From Bacteroidales bacterium (lineage in GTDB: Bacteria > Bacteroidota > Bacteroidia > Bacteroidales > Bacteroidaceae), in the NCBI GenBank assembly GCA_015060885.1, contig SUXO01000002.1, positions 1-64,000 of the forward strand: a stretch of DNA of 64,000 nt, in the 5' to 3' direction. A program made the translations under genes and the position numbers. Positions within the stretch are counted from its first letter, which is position 1. Each line of letters opens with the position of its first letter. This document shows, piece after piece, positions 9,641 through 18,019 of the stretch. The notes under the pieces are model-generated. The model did no database searches. It was given only the letters and a program-made list of their open reading frames with translations, and was not told where the DNA came from.

Positions 9641-11709
9641 GGCTTTTTATCTTCTTCGACCAAAATGTCCGCGTAAATAAACTTTTGTTTGCCATTTTCC
9701 ATAATAAATGGCAACTCTTCTTTTCCTTCTGTTATGTTTCTTAACCAATATAATTTATTTGTAGGTACATTCTTAAATTCAAGAAACTCAAATTTTGCCT
9801 TTTGTTGTCCGGCAAGCTTCCACCCATTATCCCAGTAGTATAAAATGTAATTATTATTGCTTTTTATGCCATTGTCGGCATTGAGTGGCGCAAAACGTAC
9901 AGCTGTTACAATTTGTGCCTCGTCTAGTGTTATTGTAATATCTCTGTATGCTCCGGGTGCAGTGGTAACATCATTGTCATACTCTTTGGCCCAATTCATT
10001 CGTCCTCGGTCTATGTCTAAAAGTTTTACTTTATTAAAATCGTGCTTTATAAGAATGGTATCGTTAGGCGATAAAATGTGCAGTCTTGACAATGTGTCGG
10101 AATTTTTGTATCCGTATTTATTTTCGCTCACCCATTCCAACCAAGCGATGTTTGCATTTGGTGTTGCTTGTGGTGCGCTGAAACGATAGTATTTGTATGC
10201 TTCTTTGTTCTTGAATTTATATTCTTTAAATATTGGTTCCGGTGCTTTTGTGATGGTGTATAATATTTTGGCATCCTTAAAATCGTAATTATTGGAACCA
10301 AGAAATTGGCCGCCGATAAGATTCTTTGCAACCTGTTTCATTTTCTCTTTTTGCGGGAATTTACGAGTGAGAATAATGTCAGATTTTTCGGAGCGTTTAT
10401 CTTCGGGTAATAATTTTTGCAGCGTTGCATTATAGCCTTGTATCTCTACATAAAATGGCTCTCCAAAGGAATGGTAACCCTTTTCGGTGTAATATACAGG
10501 AATGTATAGGATTTGAGGTATTATATTTTTAAATGTAACAGTCTGGGTTATATTATCAATACTGCCCCAGGTAACCGGAAGAATTCCTTTTTGTGGTGTA
10601 AATGTTACTAAATAGGCTACTTTATTGTTGGTATTTTCATTGAATGGCAGTGTAATACAATATGTGTCACGATATAATGAGGTAACATCTTTTATGCACG
10701 GGCTGCTGAGTTCCGGTGGTACAGTTTCGTTATTTGCTTTTAAAAAATATGGCGTGTCCTTTTGCGCCGAGAAAAGATTGCGATATACATTTAGGCATTT
10801 AGGTGTTTCAAAACTAAAATTTCCCGGTATAGAAGATTCTGCATTAAATGGGTACCATTTGCAGCTATCGGTGTCATAAACGCTGCAATGAAAATGTTTT
10901 CCGGCAAAATGTCGGTAGCCAATCACATTCTCCACAACCACCGGTATGCCGCAAGCACGCAAAATGTCGCAGCCATAGGTCGAAACATCGGTACAGTCGT
11001 GTATACCGTGAATATACATATCATATATGCCACGATGTACTTTTTTGCTTTTTCGGCCGTTTATGTTACGCATATTCCATATAATGCAATTATATTTCTT
11101 TATACATTCGATTATATTGCTTGTTTCATCTAATTGTATGATGTCTGCAAATAAATCATTTAATGATGAACCATTGTTTGTAAAACCATAGTAACGAAGT
11201 GAACGATAGGGTAGTATAAATTCTTTAAACTCCTCAAAAGAGAGCTTTGTCGCATATTTGGAACTTTTCCACACATTAAATGCATTTTCAATGTGTTGTA
11301 TAAGGAATAAATTTGTTATATGTGTATTATCTTTGAACAGTTTGTCCGGCAGTGTTGCTAATGTATCAGTAAAGGTGTGCTCTCTATGGGCCTGTATTTT
11401 TCTTATGGTGTCTTGTGGAATGTTATTGTATTGGAATGTTGTTAGTACCTCTTTTATAATATCATCGGTTTCCATTCTCCAACTCTCCCACTGTTTGTTT
11501 GGCTCAGGTATTTCTTTATAAGAATAATGATATTGCATATTGTCGAACAAAAACATTGCTGCATTATGCTTAAACGTGTCACATACAATGTGTCTATAAT
11601 AAAAAGATAGGAAATTTTTGTTTACAGGTGATGAACAGAGATGTTGTATATAACAACAAATGGAAATAAGAGATATTAAAATTAAAGACCATAAATTAAT
11701 CTTTCTCAT
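9637..11709 (-). CDS. Transglutaminase-like protein with C-terminal discoidin-like region
   Basis: IHDCTDVSTYGCDILRACGIPVVVENVIGYRHFAGKHFHCSVYDTDSCKWYPFNAE resembles the transglutaminase-like core; C-terminal DITITLDEAQIVTAVRFAPLNADNGI...YYWDNGWKLAGQQ resembles F5/8-type modules. Start moved from the TTG at 11766 to ATG at 11709 (MRKINLWSLILISLISICC). Confidence 0.75.
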   Translation of the reverse strand: MRKINLWSLILISLISICCYIQHLCSSPVNKNFLSFYYRHIVCDTFKHNAAMFLFDNMQYHYSYKEIPEPNKQWESWRMETDDIIKEVLTTFQYNNIPQDTIRKIQAHREHTFTDTLATLPDKLFKDNTHITNLFLIQHIENAFNVWKSSKYATKLSFEEFKEFILPYRSLRYYGFTNNGSSLNDLFADIIQLDETSNIIECIKKYNCIIWNMRNINGRKSKKVHRGIYDMYIHGIHDCTDVSTYGCDILRACGIPVVVENVIGYRHFAGKHFHCSVYDTDSCKWYPFNAESSIPGNFSFETPKCLNVYRNLFSAQKDTPYFLKANNETVPPELSSPCIKDVTSLYRDTYCITLPFNENTNNKVAYLVTFTPQKGILPVTWGSIDNITQTVTFKNIIPQILYIPVYYTEKGYHSFGEPFYVEIQGYNATLQKLLPEDKRSEKSDIILTRKFPQKEKMKQVAKNLIGGQFLGSNNYDFKDAKILYTITKAPEPIFKEYKFKNKEAYKYYRFSAPQATPNANIAWLEWVSENKYGYKNSDTLSRLHILSPNDTILIKHDFNKVKLLDIDRGRMNWAKEYDNDVTTAPGAYRDITITLDEAQIVTAVRFAPLNADNGIKSNNNYILYYWDNGWKLAGQQKAKFEFLEFKNVPTNKLYWLRNITEGKEELPFIMENGKQKFIYADILVEEDKKP

Positions 11710-11736
11710 TGCTGTATAGATTAGCATTGTAGACAA

Positions 11737-11790
11737 TATGTATACTCTTTCTTCCTTCCTTTGCAAAGGAAGGAAGAAAGAGTATACATA
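11737..11790. repeat. 54-bp perfect palindrome with no loop
   Basis: TATGTATACTCTTTCTTCCTTCCTTTG followed directly by its exact reverse complement CAAAGGAAGGAAGAAAGAGTATACATA. Confidence 0.95.
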
Positions 11791-11894
11791 GAACTAAATT
11801 AAGGGATACATCTTTTAATACAAAATGATGTATATAATAGACTGTACTCGCTTTGAATACATTAAAATAAACTTTTTGTACTTCGCTCGTTTTG

Positions 11895-12239
11895 CTATTT
11901 TTGTGTATTATCCAATGAAGCCTGTTCTTTTATATAATTTTCAAGTGTAACAAAAAACTCTTCTGTATAATCTTGTGGCGAAAGACTAGTAGCGGACATC
12001 CAGCCTGTATTGTATTTTGCATTTATTTCGGCAAATTTACTTTCAACTTCTTCCCATGTCTGATATCTATAATCAAGTGGCTTTGCATTAACTTTACTGC
12101 TTTGTTGTATTACCGGATTATTCTCGATGAAATCACTGCTTTCGTCATTAGTACACGCAGTTGTTATTAAGAACGCACAAGATATAAATGAAGCATTTCT
12201 TAATAAATTCTTTAATCTTCTAAACTCTGCCATAATCAT
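11895..12239 (-). CDS. Short lipoprotein, N-terminal-only paralog of 14105-14986 and 16826-17695
   Basis: CTNDESSDFIENNPVIQQSSKVNAK...YQTWEEVESKFAEINAKYNTGW...YTEEFFVTLENYI matches the paralogs; lipobox ITTAC. Confidence 0.8.
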   Translation of the reverse strand: MIMAEFRRLKNLLRNASFISCAFLITTACTNDESSDFIENNPVIQQSSKVNAKPLDYRYQTWEEVESKFAEINAKYNTGWMSATSLSPQDYTEEFFVTLENYIKEQASLDNTQK

Positions 12240-12272
12240 AATAATTTAATAGGTTAATAAATTGACGCTAAA

Positions 12273-12393
12273 CAAAATTATCGCCAATTTCACCCCTCTG
12301 CAAATTTTAGAGCATTTATAATCTGTCGTTTCTGTTTTGTAATTCGTTGTTAATGAGTGATTTGTGCTTTATGAATGTTGCAAAAATCTGTCG
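12273..12393 (-). promoter_or_regulatory. Bacteroidetes-type promoter with conserved spacer and two upstream boxes (copy 1 of 4)
   Basis: Minus strand: TTTG (12301-12304), N20 CAGAGGGGTGAAATTGGCGA, TAATTTTG (12273-12280); CGACAGATT boxes at 12320-12328 and 12385-12393. Confidence 0.8.
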
Positions 12394-13139
12394 CTTCGAA
12401 AAAATAGTGTAAAATTATTGTGAGAATTCGTTTTTTCAATCACCACCAAGCGGGTTTATGTTTGCCTTCTCCCTGTTCGCAGTCATCGGCACAGGAAACA
12501 GTGGGGCGGCCGTTGCTTCCCCAAATAAGTTTTACCGGGCTTGTTCCGTAGCCCATAATCCAAGCGAAGGAACATTGGTTGCTTTCTCCCTCCGTGCTTT
12601 CAATCTTTCTAATCTCGGCCTTGCAGTCGAAGAGAGGTGCTGCATAACTGTCGTGCTTCGTTTCGTGCTCTTCGAGCACTCCCTCTTCGTTGAATTTCGC
12701 TTCGCTGAACACATAACATGAATATTTTATGCTCCCGAAGAGGTCCTTTTCCATTCTGCTTTTGCCAAAGGGTGCCGGCTGCACCACCTGCAACCCCTCC
12801 TCTCTCTTCTCGCTTGTGTTCCTGTATGGCAATCCCAGGTTTTCGAGTTCTTTTGTTATGTCACCCTCTATTATTTCTCCTGTTGCAATGCTGCCCACAT
12901 TGTCATACACTATACTGTTTGTCTTTTGCGACACAAAAGCAGTGGTGTAATAAGTGTAATTTTTATACTCCCATTCAAGCTCCACCATCTTCATTCCCGG
13001 CTCGATAATCTCGCCGAGTTTCTCTTTCAGTTTCTCTAAATGGGCTTCGATATTCTCTCTTTCGGGCAGCAGGCCTCCAATGAATCCAATGTTGTATATC
13101 CCGTATTGTGTGGCCTGTGCCCCGTTTTTCAGTGCAATG
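12286..13139. repeat. Long direct repeat, copy 1 (near or complete identity to 15052-15905)
   Basis: About 854 bp aligned by eye with constant offset 2766; covers the conserved promoter boxes and the 3' half of the large secreted gene; divergence resumes at 13140/15906. Confidence 0.9.
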
Positions 13140-14008
13140 CAACTGTGTGGAGAGAAAAGTTCCTTTATCACCTTTCTCTTGTGCTTTTCGTTTTTTACAC
13201 TCCCCGTTTCTTTGTACCCTTTCAGCTTTATCGGGGCATTGTTTTTTTCACCGGTCTTTGTGGCGAGCTGCAACTGCTCCTGCCAGGGCAGGTCTGCGAA
13301 ATTGTTTTGTATATAAAGGAAATCTGTTTTTGTTTGCTGCCTGATAATGGAATCTCCGTTTTGAATTCCGTTTTTTATATGCTTGGCTGTGTTTGTTATA
13401 TATTCTGTCCATACATAAATGGTGTCGTTCCACGAAAGTGCAAGTGAGTCGTGCAGTTCATATATGGCTCTTTTATGGTCCTCACAGATGTTTTGCGACA
13501 AATAGGCATCGTAGTGGGCGAATATTATGTCCCAATAGTCGCTGCGCAGCATTCTTCTTACAGTGGACGTGCTCTCTTCAAGCTGTTGTTTGAATGAACG
13601 TTCGGCCTCTTCGGGGTTGTTGTATTTCTTTTTACTCCATAGTTGCATCAATTCATTGTAGTGATTGTTCTTAACGACTATTGTGTCGTAAGGGTTGTTG
13701 TATGTGGGGCATATAAACGGAAAGGAATTTTGGAGCAAATGCATCTCGAACTGTGTCTTGGGGTGTTGTGCCTGTATGATTTTATGTGTGGCAATAAAAT
13801 CTTCGAGAAGTGTTACATTTTTTACACCCTGTTTTTTAAGTTTTTTATCATCTCTTTTGCTTCCGAATGTGTGCTTATATTTATTCTTTTGGTTTTGATG
13901 CGTGAGCGAGTCCTGAACGCAATTGCTTTTGCTTGATTGCGTTTTATTTCCTATTGCATTTGTTTCTAGAAATAGATATAAAAAACAGAGTATAAATATT
14001 ATTTTCAT
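12440..14008 (-). CDS. Large secreted protein of unknown function, member of a paired paralog family
   Basis: Signal peptide; C-terminal part identical to the 15206-16804 product; N-terminal half diverged but recognisable (DYWDIIFAHYDAYLS, LSWNDTIYVW). Confidence 0.8.
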   Translation of the reverse strand: MKIIFILCFLYLFLETNAIGNKTQSSKSNCVQDSLTHQNQKNKYKHTFGSKRDDKKLKKQGVKNVTLLEDFIATHKIIQAQHPKTQFEMHLLQNSFPFICPTYNNPYDTIVVKNNHYNELMQLWSKKKYNNPEEAERSFKQQLEESTSTVRRMLRSDYWDIIFAHYDAYLSQNICEDHKRAIYELHDSLALSWNDTIYVWTEYITNTAKHIKNGIQNGDSIIRQQTKTDFLYIQNNFADLPWQEQLQLATKTGEKNNAPIKLKGYKETGSVKNEKHKRKVIKELFSPHSCIALKNGAQATQYGIYNIGFIGGLLPERENIEAHLEKLKEKLGEIIEPGMKMVELEWEYKNYTYYTTAFVSQKTNSIVYDNVGSIATGEIIEGDITKELENLGLPYRNTSEKREEGLQVVQPAPFGKSRMEKDLFGSIKYSCYVFSEAKFNEEGVLEEHETKHDSYAAPLFDCKAEIRKIESTEGESNQCSFAWIMGYGTSPVKLIWGSNGRPTVSCADDCEQGEGKHKPAWW

Positions 14009-14037
14009 AATATAAGACTTTTAAACAAACGATAAAC

Positions 14038-14061
14038 CCCTCTATGGCTAGCCATAGAGGG
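14038..14061. repeat. 24-bp perfect palindrome between the lipoprotein gene and the large secreted gene
   Basis: CCCTCTATGGCT/AGCCATAGAGGG, intercistronic (14009-14104); possible attenuator or terminator. Confidence 0.85.
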
Positions 14062-14104
14062 AATAATATTTAATATTATTGTTTAGTTCAAAGTTTAACT
14101 ATTA

Positions 14105-14986
14105 TTACAAAGGCGTAGTAACGTAAATGCTAAAACTATTAGAAGGATGTATTGCATAAACTTGTATGGTGGATGTTCCAATTGTAATATTAAAGGTGTA
14201 AGAGAAGTTAAAATCATCCACTGTCGGGTTTGAATCTTCTCCAAGATTGTTACATCCTTTAATGTTTCCGCAAAGTGTTAAAGAGTTTTCTATATATTCT
14301 ATTTTATACTCGTCTATACAAGTTTGGAGCATATCGTTTGTGAACCCATTTTCATTATAAAAAATTGTGTTCTTTTTTTCATATCTGGTATTATCAATAA
14401 AAGTGTCGATCTCTTTTTCTGGAAAATCGGCACTTTCTTTTAACCACTCACCACTTTTCCCATTAAAGAATACGTATGATATGTTAAATTTATAATTTAA
14501 GAATGGTGTTCCTGTTTCGTGGAGTTGCGATCTTGACAAATCAATAGTAATACAACCATCACCTGTAAAATCTTTTTCTTCTAACACTATTTGTTCTCCT
14601 TCTAGTTCTCCTGTTGATGCTACTGCAACCTCATTGATAGTAGAGTCTTCAATAAGAGTTGTTGCTTGAATGGTTGGTAGGCCTAATTCTTTACGAATGT
14701 GATTTTCTAAATTAATGAAAAACTCTTCTGTGAAACGATCGGGCGAAAGGGTTTTGGGAGCGCACCAATTTGTATTATATTTTGCATTTATTTCTGCTAA
14801 TCTGCTATCAATCTCTTCCCAAGTTTGGTATGAAATACTACGAGTTTTTACATTTGCTTTTTTACTTTGTTGTATTGCGGAATAATTCTCAATGAAATCA
14901 TTAGTTTCGTCATTTGTACACGCTACTGTGATGAATAGTGTAATAAGTAATAACCCTAATACTTTTAATAAATAATTTTTTACCAT
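14105..14986 (-). CDS. Lipoprotein of the CTNDET(N)DFIEN family, full length
   Basis: Lipobox FITVAC; TNDETNDFIENYSAIQQSKKANVKTRSISYQTWEEIDSRLAEINAKYNTNW. Confidence 0.8.
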   Translation of the reverse strand: MVKNYLLKVLGLLLITLFITVACTNDETNDFIENYSAIQQSKKANVKTRSISYQTWEEIDSRLAEINAKYNTNWCAPKTLSPDRFTEEFFINLENHIRKELGLPTIQATTLIEDSTINEVAVASTGELEGEQIVLEEKDFTGDGCITIDLSRSQLHETGTPFLNYKFNISYVFFNGKSGEWLKESADFPEKEIDTFIDNTRYEKKNTIFYNENGFTNDMLQTCIDEYKIEYIENSLTLCGNIKGCNNLGEDSNPTVDDFNFSYTFNITIGTSTIQVYAIHPSNSFSIYVTTPL

Positions 14987-15038
14987 AATATAATTTTGTT
15001 TAAAATAAATTGATGAATTGCTTCTTTGTTTTACGATG

Positions 15039-15159
15039 CAAAATTACCTCTAATTTCACCCCTCTGCAAATTTTAGAGCATTTATAATCTGTCGTTTCTG
15101 TTTTGTAATTCGTTGTTAATGAGTGATTTGTGCTTTATGAATGTTGCAAAAATCTGTCG
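15039..15159 (-). promoter_or_regulatory. Conserved promoter module, copy 2 of 4
   Basis: TTTG (15067-15070), N20 CAGAGGGGTGAAATTAGAGG, TAATTTTG (15039-15046); CGACAGATT boxes at 15086-15094 and 15151-15159. Confidence 0.8.
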
Positions 15160-15905
15160 CTTCGAAAAAATAGTGTAAAATTATTGTGAGAATTCGTTTT
15201 TTCAATCACCACCAAGCGGGTTTATGTTTGCCTTCTCCCTGTTCGCAGTCATCGGCACAGGAAACAGTGGGGCGGCCGTTGCTTCCCCAAATAAGTTTTA
15301 CCGGGCTTGTTCCGTAGCCCATAATCCAAGCGAAGGAACATTGGTTGCTTTCTCCCTCCGTGCTTTCAATCTTTCTAATCTCGGCCTTGCAGTCGAAGAG
15401 AGGTGCTGCATAACTGTCGTGCTTCGTTTCGTGCTCTTCGAGCACTCCCTCTTCGTTGAATTTCGCTTCGCTGAACACATAACATGAATATTTTATGCTC
15501 CCGAAGAGGTCCTTTTCCATTCTGCTTTTGCCAAAGGGTGCCGGCTGCACCACCTGCAACCCCTCCTCTCTCTTCTCGCTTGTGTTCCTGTATGGCAATC
15601 CCAGGTTTTCGAGTTCTTTTGTTATGTCACCCTCTATTATTTCTCCTGTTGCAATGCTGCCCACATTGTCATACACTATACTGTTTGTCTTTTGCGACAC
15701 AAAAGCAGTGGTGTAATAAGTGTAATTTTTATACTCCCATTCAAGCTCCACCATCTTCATTCCCGGCTCGATAATCTCGCCGAGTTTCTCTTTCAGTTTC
15801 TCTAAATGGGCTTCGATATTCTCTCTTTCGGGCAGCAGGCCTCCAATGAATCCAATGTTGTATATCCCGTATTGTGTGGCCTGTGCCCCGTTTTTCAGTG
15901 CAATG
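15052..15905. repeat. Long direct repeat, copy 2
   Basis: See 12286-13139. Confidence 0.9.
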
Positions 15906-16804
15906 CAGCTGTGTGGGGAGAAAAGCTCTTTTATAACCTTTCTCTTGTGCTTCTCGTTTTTTACCACTCCTGTTTCTTTGTACCCTTTCAGTTTTATCGG
16001 GGCATTGTTTTTTTCACCGGTCTTTTGTATGAATTGTAAATCCTTTTCCCATGCGGTAGAAAGAACACTGTTTTTAAAATAAGAATCGCTTTTTTTCAAA
16101 TTAAAATAGTGATCAAGGTTGCTTTTACTCCCTTCGTATCTGCCCGATTCGATTTCATTTAGTCCGATTTTAATATTTTCGATGATTTTCTCTTTGCTCA
16201 TGTCCCAAACATAAATGCTATCTTCCCACGGGAGGGCAAATGCTTCGTGATACTCGTTTATTGCAGTTCTGATATCGTGGTGCCAGTCGGGTGATGCATA
16301 TCTTTTGTGTAGGGCAAGAAATTCATTCCAATAATCGCCACGGTGAGCTTTTTTCAGCCGTTTATCATTTTCCAGCCCTTGTATTAATTCTTCTTCATAT
16401 TCTTGTGCATAAACGGAATCTTTTTTTCTTTTCTCGAAATGAATTCTCCAAGCTTCTATGTATTCTTTTTCTTTTTGGGTAAGTTCGACTTCATATAAAG
16501 AAGTGTCATAAGGAATACTATAATTGAATGTTTTATAACCATCTCTGTATGTGATATAGTCAAATTCTATTTTATGGACATATTCTTGAATCAACTTTTC
16601 TTCGAAGATATAATCTTCCAAGTGTGACTTTTCAACGCACTTTTGTAAATCCCATCTGTTTACTCCAACAACGGTTTCGGCCCACGGGTTGTGGTATTTG
16701 CACCTTAATTTTAATGTATCGGTAGTATATGCTGAATTGTTTATTGCATTGCAATATGTGGTGCATACAAGAAATAGAGATAATATTTTAAATATAGCTC
16801 GCAT
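15206..16804 (-). CDS. Large secreted protein of unknown function, paralog of 12440-14008
   Basis: Signal peptide MRAIFKILSLFLVCTTYCNA; C-terminal part identical to the paralog. Confidence 0.8.
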   Translation of the reverse strand: MRAIFKILSLFLVCTTYCNAINNSAYTTDTLKLRCKYHNPWAETVVGVNRWDLQKCVEKSHLEDYIFEEKLIQEYVHKIEFDYITYRDGYKTFNYSIPYDTSLYEVELTQKEKEYIEAWRIHFEKRKKDSVYAQEYEEELIQGLENDKRLKKAHRGDYWNEFLALHKRYASPDWHHDIRTAINEYHEAFALPWEDSIYVWDMSKEKIIENIKIGLNEIESGRYEGSKSNLDHYFNLKKSDSYFKNSVLSTAWEKDLQFIQKTGEKNNAPIKLKGYKETGVVKNEKHKRKVIKELFSPHSCIALKNGAQATQYGIYNIGFIGGLLPERENIEAHLEKLKEKLGEIIEPGMKMVELEWEYKNYTYYTTAFVSQKTNSIVYDNVGSIATGEIIEGDITKELENLGLPYRNTSEKREEGLQVVQPAPFGKSRMEKDLFGSIKYSCYVFSEAKFNEEGVLEEHETKHDSYAAPLFDCKAEIRKIESTEGESNQCSFAWIMGYGTSPVKLIWGSNGRPTVSCADDCEQGEGKHKPAWW

Positions 16805-16825
16805 AGAAACTTCTTTTTTATAGTA

Positions 16826-17695
16826 TTATTTAACCCTCCAATTCTTAACACCGCCAGGATGCGCTCCTAATATTATAATAGTTTTACTTTCTATAGAAAC
16901 CTCGTATGAGTAATTGAATGCAAAATCATTGTCTTGTGGATTTTGTTTGTTTATAGAATTGCTCTTAAAAACTATTTGCCTGTCATTTAATTTTAAGGAG
17001 TTGTTAACAAAACTTACTTTGTATTGTTCTTCTAATGATTGATATTCGCTATAATATAAATCTTTATATTCGTTTTTTACATTATCACTGCCATACCCTG
17101 TTAAATCGGTAAATGATTTAAAGTAAAGGCTATCCGGAGCGTTGGGGAAGTATTCGAAGGTATAATCTACTTCAAAATTATATAATAGAAACGGTGTTTT
17201 AAAGCTGTTGCCGGAGAAATATTCAATATAAAAACCGCAAGGTGCAAAACCATCTCCTATATAATAATCAATGTCATTATCTGCATTATCCCCGCCTTCT
17301 AATTCTGTTTCCCCGGTTGATGCTACGTCAATTTCATTTATGATTACATCGTCTATAAGATTTTCTGAACTTGTTATTATAGTGTCGAGTCCTAATTCGT
17401 CGCGGGTGAGTTTTTCCAAAAAAATGAAGTATTCTTCATCGAATGCTTCGACAGGTTGTTCGTAGTTTAACATCCATTTTACATCATACTTCGCATTTAA
17501 TTCATCTAATCTTCTTTCAACTTCTTCCCAAGTTTGGTATGAAATACTGCGAGTCCTAACATTTGCTGTTTTATTTTGTAGTATTGCCGAATGATTCTCG
17601 ATGAAATCATTAGTTTCGTCATTTGTACACGCAACTGTGATGAATAGTGTAATAAGTAATAACCCTGATACTTTTAATAAATAATTTTTTACCAT
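16826..17695 (-). CDS. Lipoprotein of the CTNDET(N)DFIEN family, full length
   Basis: Start moved from 17782 to MVKNYLLKVSGLLLITLFITVAC at 17695, because the track start lies upstream of the predicted promoter -7 box. Confidence 0.8.
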   Translation of the reverse strand: MVKNYLLKVSGLLLITLFITVACTNDETNDFIENHSAILQNKTANVRTRSISYQTWEEVERRLDELNAKYDVKWMLNYEQPVEAFDEEYFIFLEKLTRDELGLDTIITSSENLIDDVIINEIDVASTGETELEGGDNADNDIDYYIGDGFAPCGFYIEYFSGNSFKTPFLLYNFEVDYTFEYFPNAPDSLYFKSFTDLTGYGSDNVKNEYKDLYYSEYQSLEEQYKVSFVNNSLKLNDRQIVFKSNSINKQNPQDNDFAFNYSYEVSIESKTIIILGAHPGGVKNWRVK

Positions 17696-17751
17696 AACAA
17701 GATTTTGTTTAAAATAAAACTTGATGAATTGTTTTTTCTTGTTTTGCGGTA

Positions 17752-17873
17752 CAAAATTACCTCCAATTTCACCCCTCTGCAAATTTTAAAGGCTTTATAA
17801 TCTGTCGTTTGTTCTTTTTTAATTTGCTTAAAATCAGTGCGTTATGTTTTATGGTCGCTGCGAAAATCTGTCG
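17752..17873 (-). promoter_or_regulatory. Conserved promoter module, copy 3 of 4
   Basis: TTTG (17780-17783), N20 CAGAGGGGTGAAATTGGAGG, TAATTTTG (17752-17759); CGACAGATT boxes at 17799-17807 and 17865-17873. Confidence 0.8.
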
Positions 17874-17962
17874 CTTCGAAAAATGTGGTGAAATTTTGAG
17901 CTTTTCAGCTGCCTAGTGGGAATAATTCCGATATAATTGCAAATTAAACAAATAATATGACA

Positions 17963-17992
17963 AAAGACGGGATGGCGCGCCATCCCGTCTTT
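17963..17992 (-). terminator. Intrinsic terminator downstream of dnaK
   Basis: Perfect palindrome AAAGACGGGATGGCGCGCCATCCCGTCTTT just 3' of the dnaK stop, followed by a T-run on the minus strand. Confidence 0.85.
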
Positions 17993-18019
17993 CTTATGTC
18001 TTGCAGTAAGTGCTTTATG

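Noticed and set aside
12458-13008. Plus-strand ORFs duplicated at 15224-15774
   Set aside because: Antisense ORFs within the duplicated large secreted genes; duplication of the DNA explains their identity.
16826-17782. Track start at 17782 for the third lipoprotein
   Set aside because: It would place the start codon upstream of the predicted promoter -7 box; the M at 17695 followed by a signal peptide fits better.
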